From positions 39,953-56,648 of the forward strand of contig DDVC01000072.1 in NCBI GenBank assembly GCA_002345145.1: a DNA stretch of 16,696 nucleotides, written 5' to 3'. The notes beneath the pieces were generated by a model, which saw only the letters and a list, made by a program, of their open reading frames with translations, did not search any database and was not told the DNA's origin. This document shows positions 15,120-16,696 of this stretch, piece by piece; within the stretch, counting starts at the first letter, position 1; the number at the start of each line of letters is the position of its first letter. The translations under genes and the position numbers were made by a program. This stretch comes from Bacteroidetes bacterium UBA2322. GTDB taxonomy: Bacteria; Bacteroidota; Bacteroidia; Chitinophagales; UBA2359.

Positions 15120-16433
15120 ATGAATATAGCAGTAATAGGCACCGGTTATGTGGGTTTGGTTAGCGGCACTTGTTTTGCCGAAATGGGCAATCATGTAACT
15201 TGCGTAGATATAGACGAAAAAAAAGTGCAAAAACTGCAAGCGGGCAAAATTACCATTTTTGAACCCGGACTGGAATTGCTTTTTGAAAGAAACCTCATAC
15301 AAAAGCGCCTGCATTTTACCACTAATTTACAAGAAGCCGTACACTCCTCACAAATTATCTTTCTGGCCCTCCCCACCCCGCCCGGCGAAGATGGATCTGC
15401 CGACTTATCTTATGTGCTGGGCGTTGCTAATCAACTGGGGCACTTGCTAAACGAGTACAAGGTAATTGTTAATAAAAGCACCGTGCCTATAGGCACTGCC
15501 CAAAAAGTGCGTGCAGCCATTGAACCCAATGCCCAATTTGATTTTGACGTGGTATCAAACCCCGAATTTTTGCGCGAGGGTATGGCTGTAGAAGATTTTA
15601 TGCGCCCCGATAGAATAGTAATTGGTACTACCTCCGATAAAGCCAAACAAATAATGACCCAACTTTATGAACCATTTGTTCGGCAAGGAAACCCAATTTA
15701 CTTTATGAATGAGCGAAGTGCAGAAATGACCAAATATGCCGCCAACTCTTACCTTGCTACCCGCATCAGTTTTATGAACGAAATAGCCAACCTTTGCGAA
15801 AAAGTAGGTGCCGATGTAGATATGGTGCGCATAGGCATTGGCTCTGATTCCAGAATTGGAAAGCGGTTTTTGTTTCCGGGCATAGGTTATGGCGGAAGTT
15901 GTTTTCCCAAAGATGTGTCTGCCCTTGTACAAATAGCCAACCAAAACCAATACAATTTTCAAATTCTGAACGCTGTACTTCAGGTAAACTACCTGCAACG
16001 TCTAAGCCTGATTCCTAAGGTAAAAACATTTTATGGCAATAATTTACAGGGTAAACATTTTGCGGTTTGGGGTCTTGCCTTTAAACCAAATACTGATGAT
16101 GTTCGTGAAGCGCCGGCGCTATTTATAATTCAGGAACTCTTGCTCTCTGGTGCAACTGTTACTGCTTACGACCCCGAAGCCATAGAAACTACCCAACAGG
16201 TATTGGGCAATACTATTACCTACGCCAACAATGAGTATGATGCCCTCCGTAATGCCGATGCCTTACTCATTGCTACAGAATGGCAACTATTTAGAACGCC
16301 CGATTTTGACCGCGTTAAATTGCTGCTTAAGCGCCCCGTTATTTTTGACGGGCGTAATCTGTATAACATAGAACAGATGAAGCAGTTAGGCTTCTTTTAC
16401 CAAAGCGTAGGCAGAACAGTTGTAAGCGGATAA
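15120..16433 (+). CDS. ugd: UDP-glucose 6-dehydrogenase
   Basis: From the ATG at 15120 the product has 437 residues and oxidises UDP-glucose to UDP-glucuronate with two NAD+. The NAD-binding Rossmann motif opens the protein (MNIAVIGTGYVGLVSGTCFA), with the ribose-binding acid in VDID. Further landmarks are NKSTVPIGT (118-126), NPEFLREGMAVEDFMRPDRIVIG (147-169), the substrate lysine/asparagine segment EMTKYAANSYLATRISFMNE (202-221), and the catalytic cysteine C261 in GYGGSCFPKD. The C-terminal UDP-binding domain has FAVWGLAFKPNTDDVREAPA. A longer frame exists from a TTG at 15045, but its 25 extra residues fall before the invariant start, so I reject it. It would supply UDP-glucuronate for surface glycans, perhaps with the aminotransferase upstream. 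UDP-GlcNAc dehydrogenase activity is less likely from the motifs. Confidence 0.94.
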   Translation: MNIAVIGTGYVGLVSGTCFAEMGNHVTCVDIDEKKVQKLQAGKITIFEPGLELLFERNLIQKRLHFTTNLQEAVHSSQIIFLALPTPPGEDGSADLSYVLGVANQLGHLLNEYKVIVNKSTVPIGTAQKVRAAIEPNAQFDFDVVSNPEFLREGMAVEDFMRPDRIVIGTTSDKAKQIMTQLYEPFVRQGNPIYFMNERSAEMTKYAANSYLATRISFMNEIANLCEKVGADVDMVRIGIGSDSRIGKRFLFPGIGYGGSCFPKDVSALVQIANQNQYNFQILNAVLQVNYLQRLSLIPKVKTFYGNNLQGKHFAVWGLAFKPNTDDVREAPALFIIQELLLSGATVTAYDPEAIETTQQVLGNTITYANNEYDALRNADALLIATEWQLFRTPDFDRVKLLLKRPVIFDGRNLYNIEQMKQLGFFYQSVGRTVVSG

Positions 16434-16696
16434 TTTTAGCCGCACATAGTACTTTTTTTTCTTCCTTTCCCGCTCTTGCAAAAGCACTCTAAGACATAGA
16501 GGAAAAGGAGCAGGTTCTTAGTATTTCCCCTTGTAGTTAGAAAAGCCGGTAGTATGACTAGCCTATTGGTGTGCATTTACCCATTCCCCACAAATGCGGT
16601 AAAACCTTTTAGAGGCAGTAGTACATTTATCCACTTTTACCAAAACTTGCCCACGTCAAACTGACAAAGAAGACAAAACACAAAAGCCGCTGCGTA
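16434..16696. other. Gene-free right end of the window
   Basis: The 263 bases after the dehydrogenase stop carry no supported coding sequence and no convincing terminator. A T-run occurs at about 16453-16460, but no stem precedes it. A 7-base inverted repeat (GGTAAAA at 16598-16604, TTTTACC at 16635-16641) has a 30-base spacer and no clear role. Confidence 0.5.

Noticed and set aside
16598..16641. GGTAAAA/TTTTACC inverted repeat near the right end
   Set aside because: Short A/T-rich arms with a 30-base spacer; easily expected by chance.

Overview
The window reads as chromosomal DNA of a Bacteroidota member, probably from the Saprospiria/Chitinophagia side of the phylum (finer placement is a guess). 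Two predicted secreted proteins end in type IX secretion (T9SS) type A sorting domains, one carries SprB repeats, Shine-Dalgarno sequences are not evident, and several genes are preceded by the phylum's -7 promoter box TAnnTTTG. There are nine complete protein genes, one gene cut by the left edge, and no tRNA, rRNA, transposase or CRISPR array.

Left part (1-5577, all minus strand): an ABC-type membrane protein, an HlyD-type adaptor and a TolC-type outer-membrane channel form a compact tripartite export operon (gap of 24 bases, then an ATGA overlap). It is followed by an ECF sigma factor and the first 22 codons of a gene that may be its regulatory partner. The ABC protein keeps Walker A but has lost the signature motif, the Walker B aspartate, the catalytic glutamate and the H-loop histidine. 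That degenerate ATPase is the most unusual observation here.

Middle part (5578-12850): a terminator separates the export operon from an M43 (pappalysin-type) zinc metalloprotease with two nearly duplicated fibronectin III domains, a PPC domain and a T9SS tail. Upstream of it lies a protein-L-isoaspartate methyltransferase. Divergent from that is a 1189-residue surface protein with an fn3 domain, a GEVED domain, ten SprB repeats, an Ig-like module and a T9SS tail. The repeats fall into two blocks that use different serine codon families at the same conserved site.

Right part (12851-16696): a DUF4197 lipoprotein on the minus strand has a perfect -7 box and a 19-base palindrome placed where the -33 element should be. 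After a 323-base divergent spacer come a DegT-family sugar aminotransferase and a UDP-glucose 6-dehydrogenase on the plus strand. These two look like the start of a surface-polysaccharide gene group that continues past the right edge. The general theme is cell-envelope and export functions: type I-like export, T9SS cargo, a lipoprotein and nucleotide-sugar synthesis. Apart from the export operon and the sugar pair, nothing shows that neighbouring genes work together.
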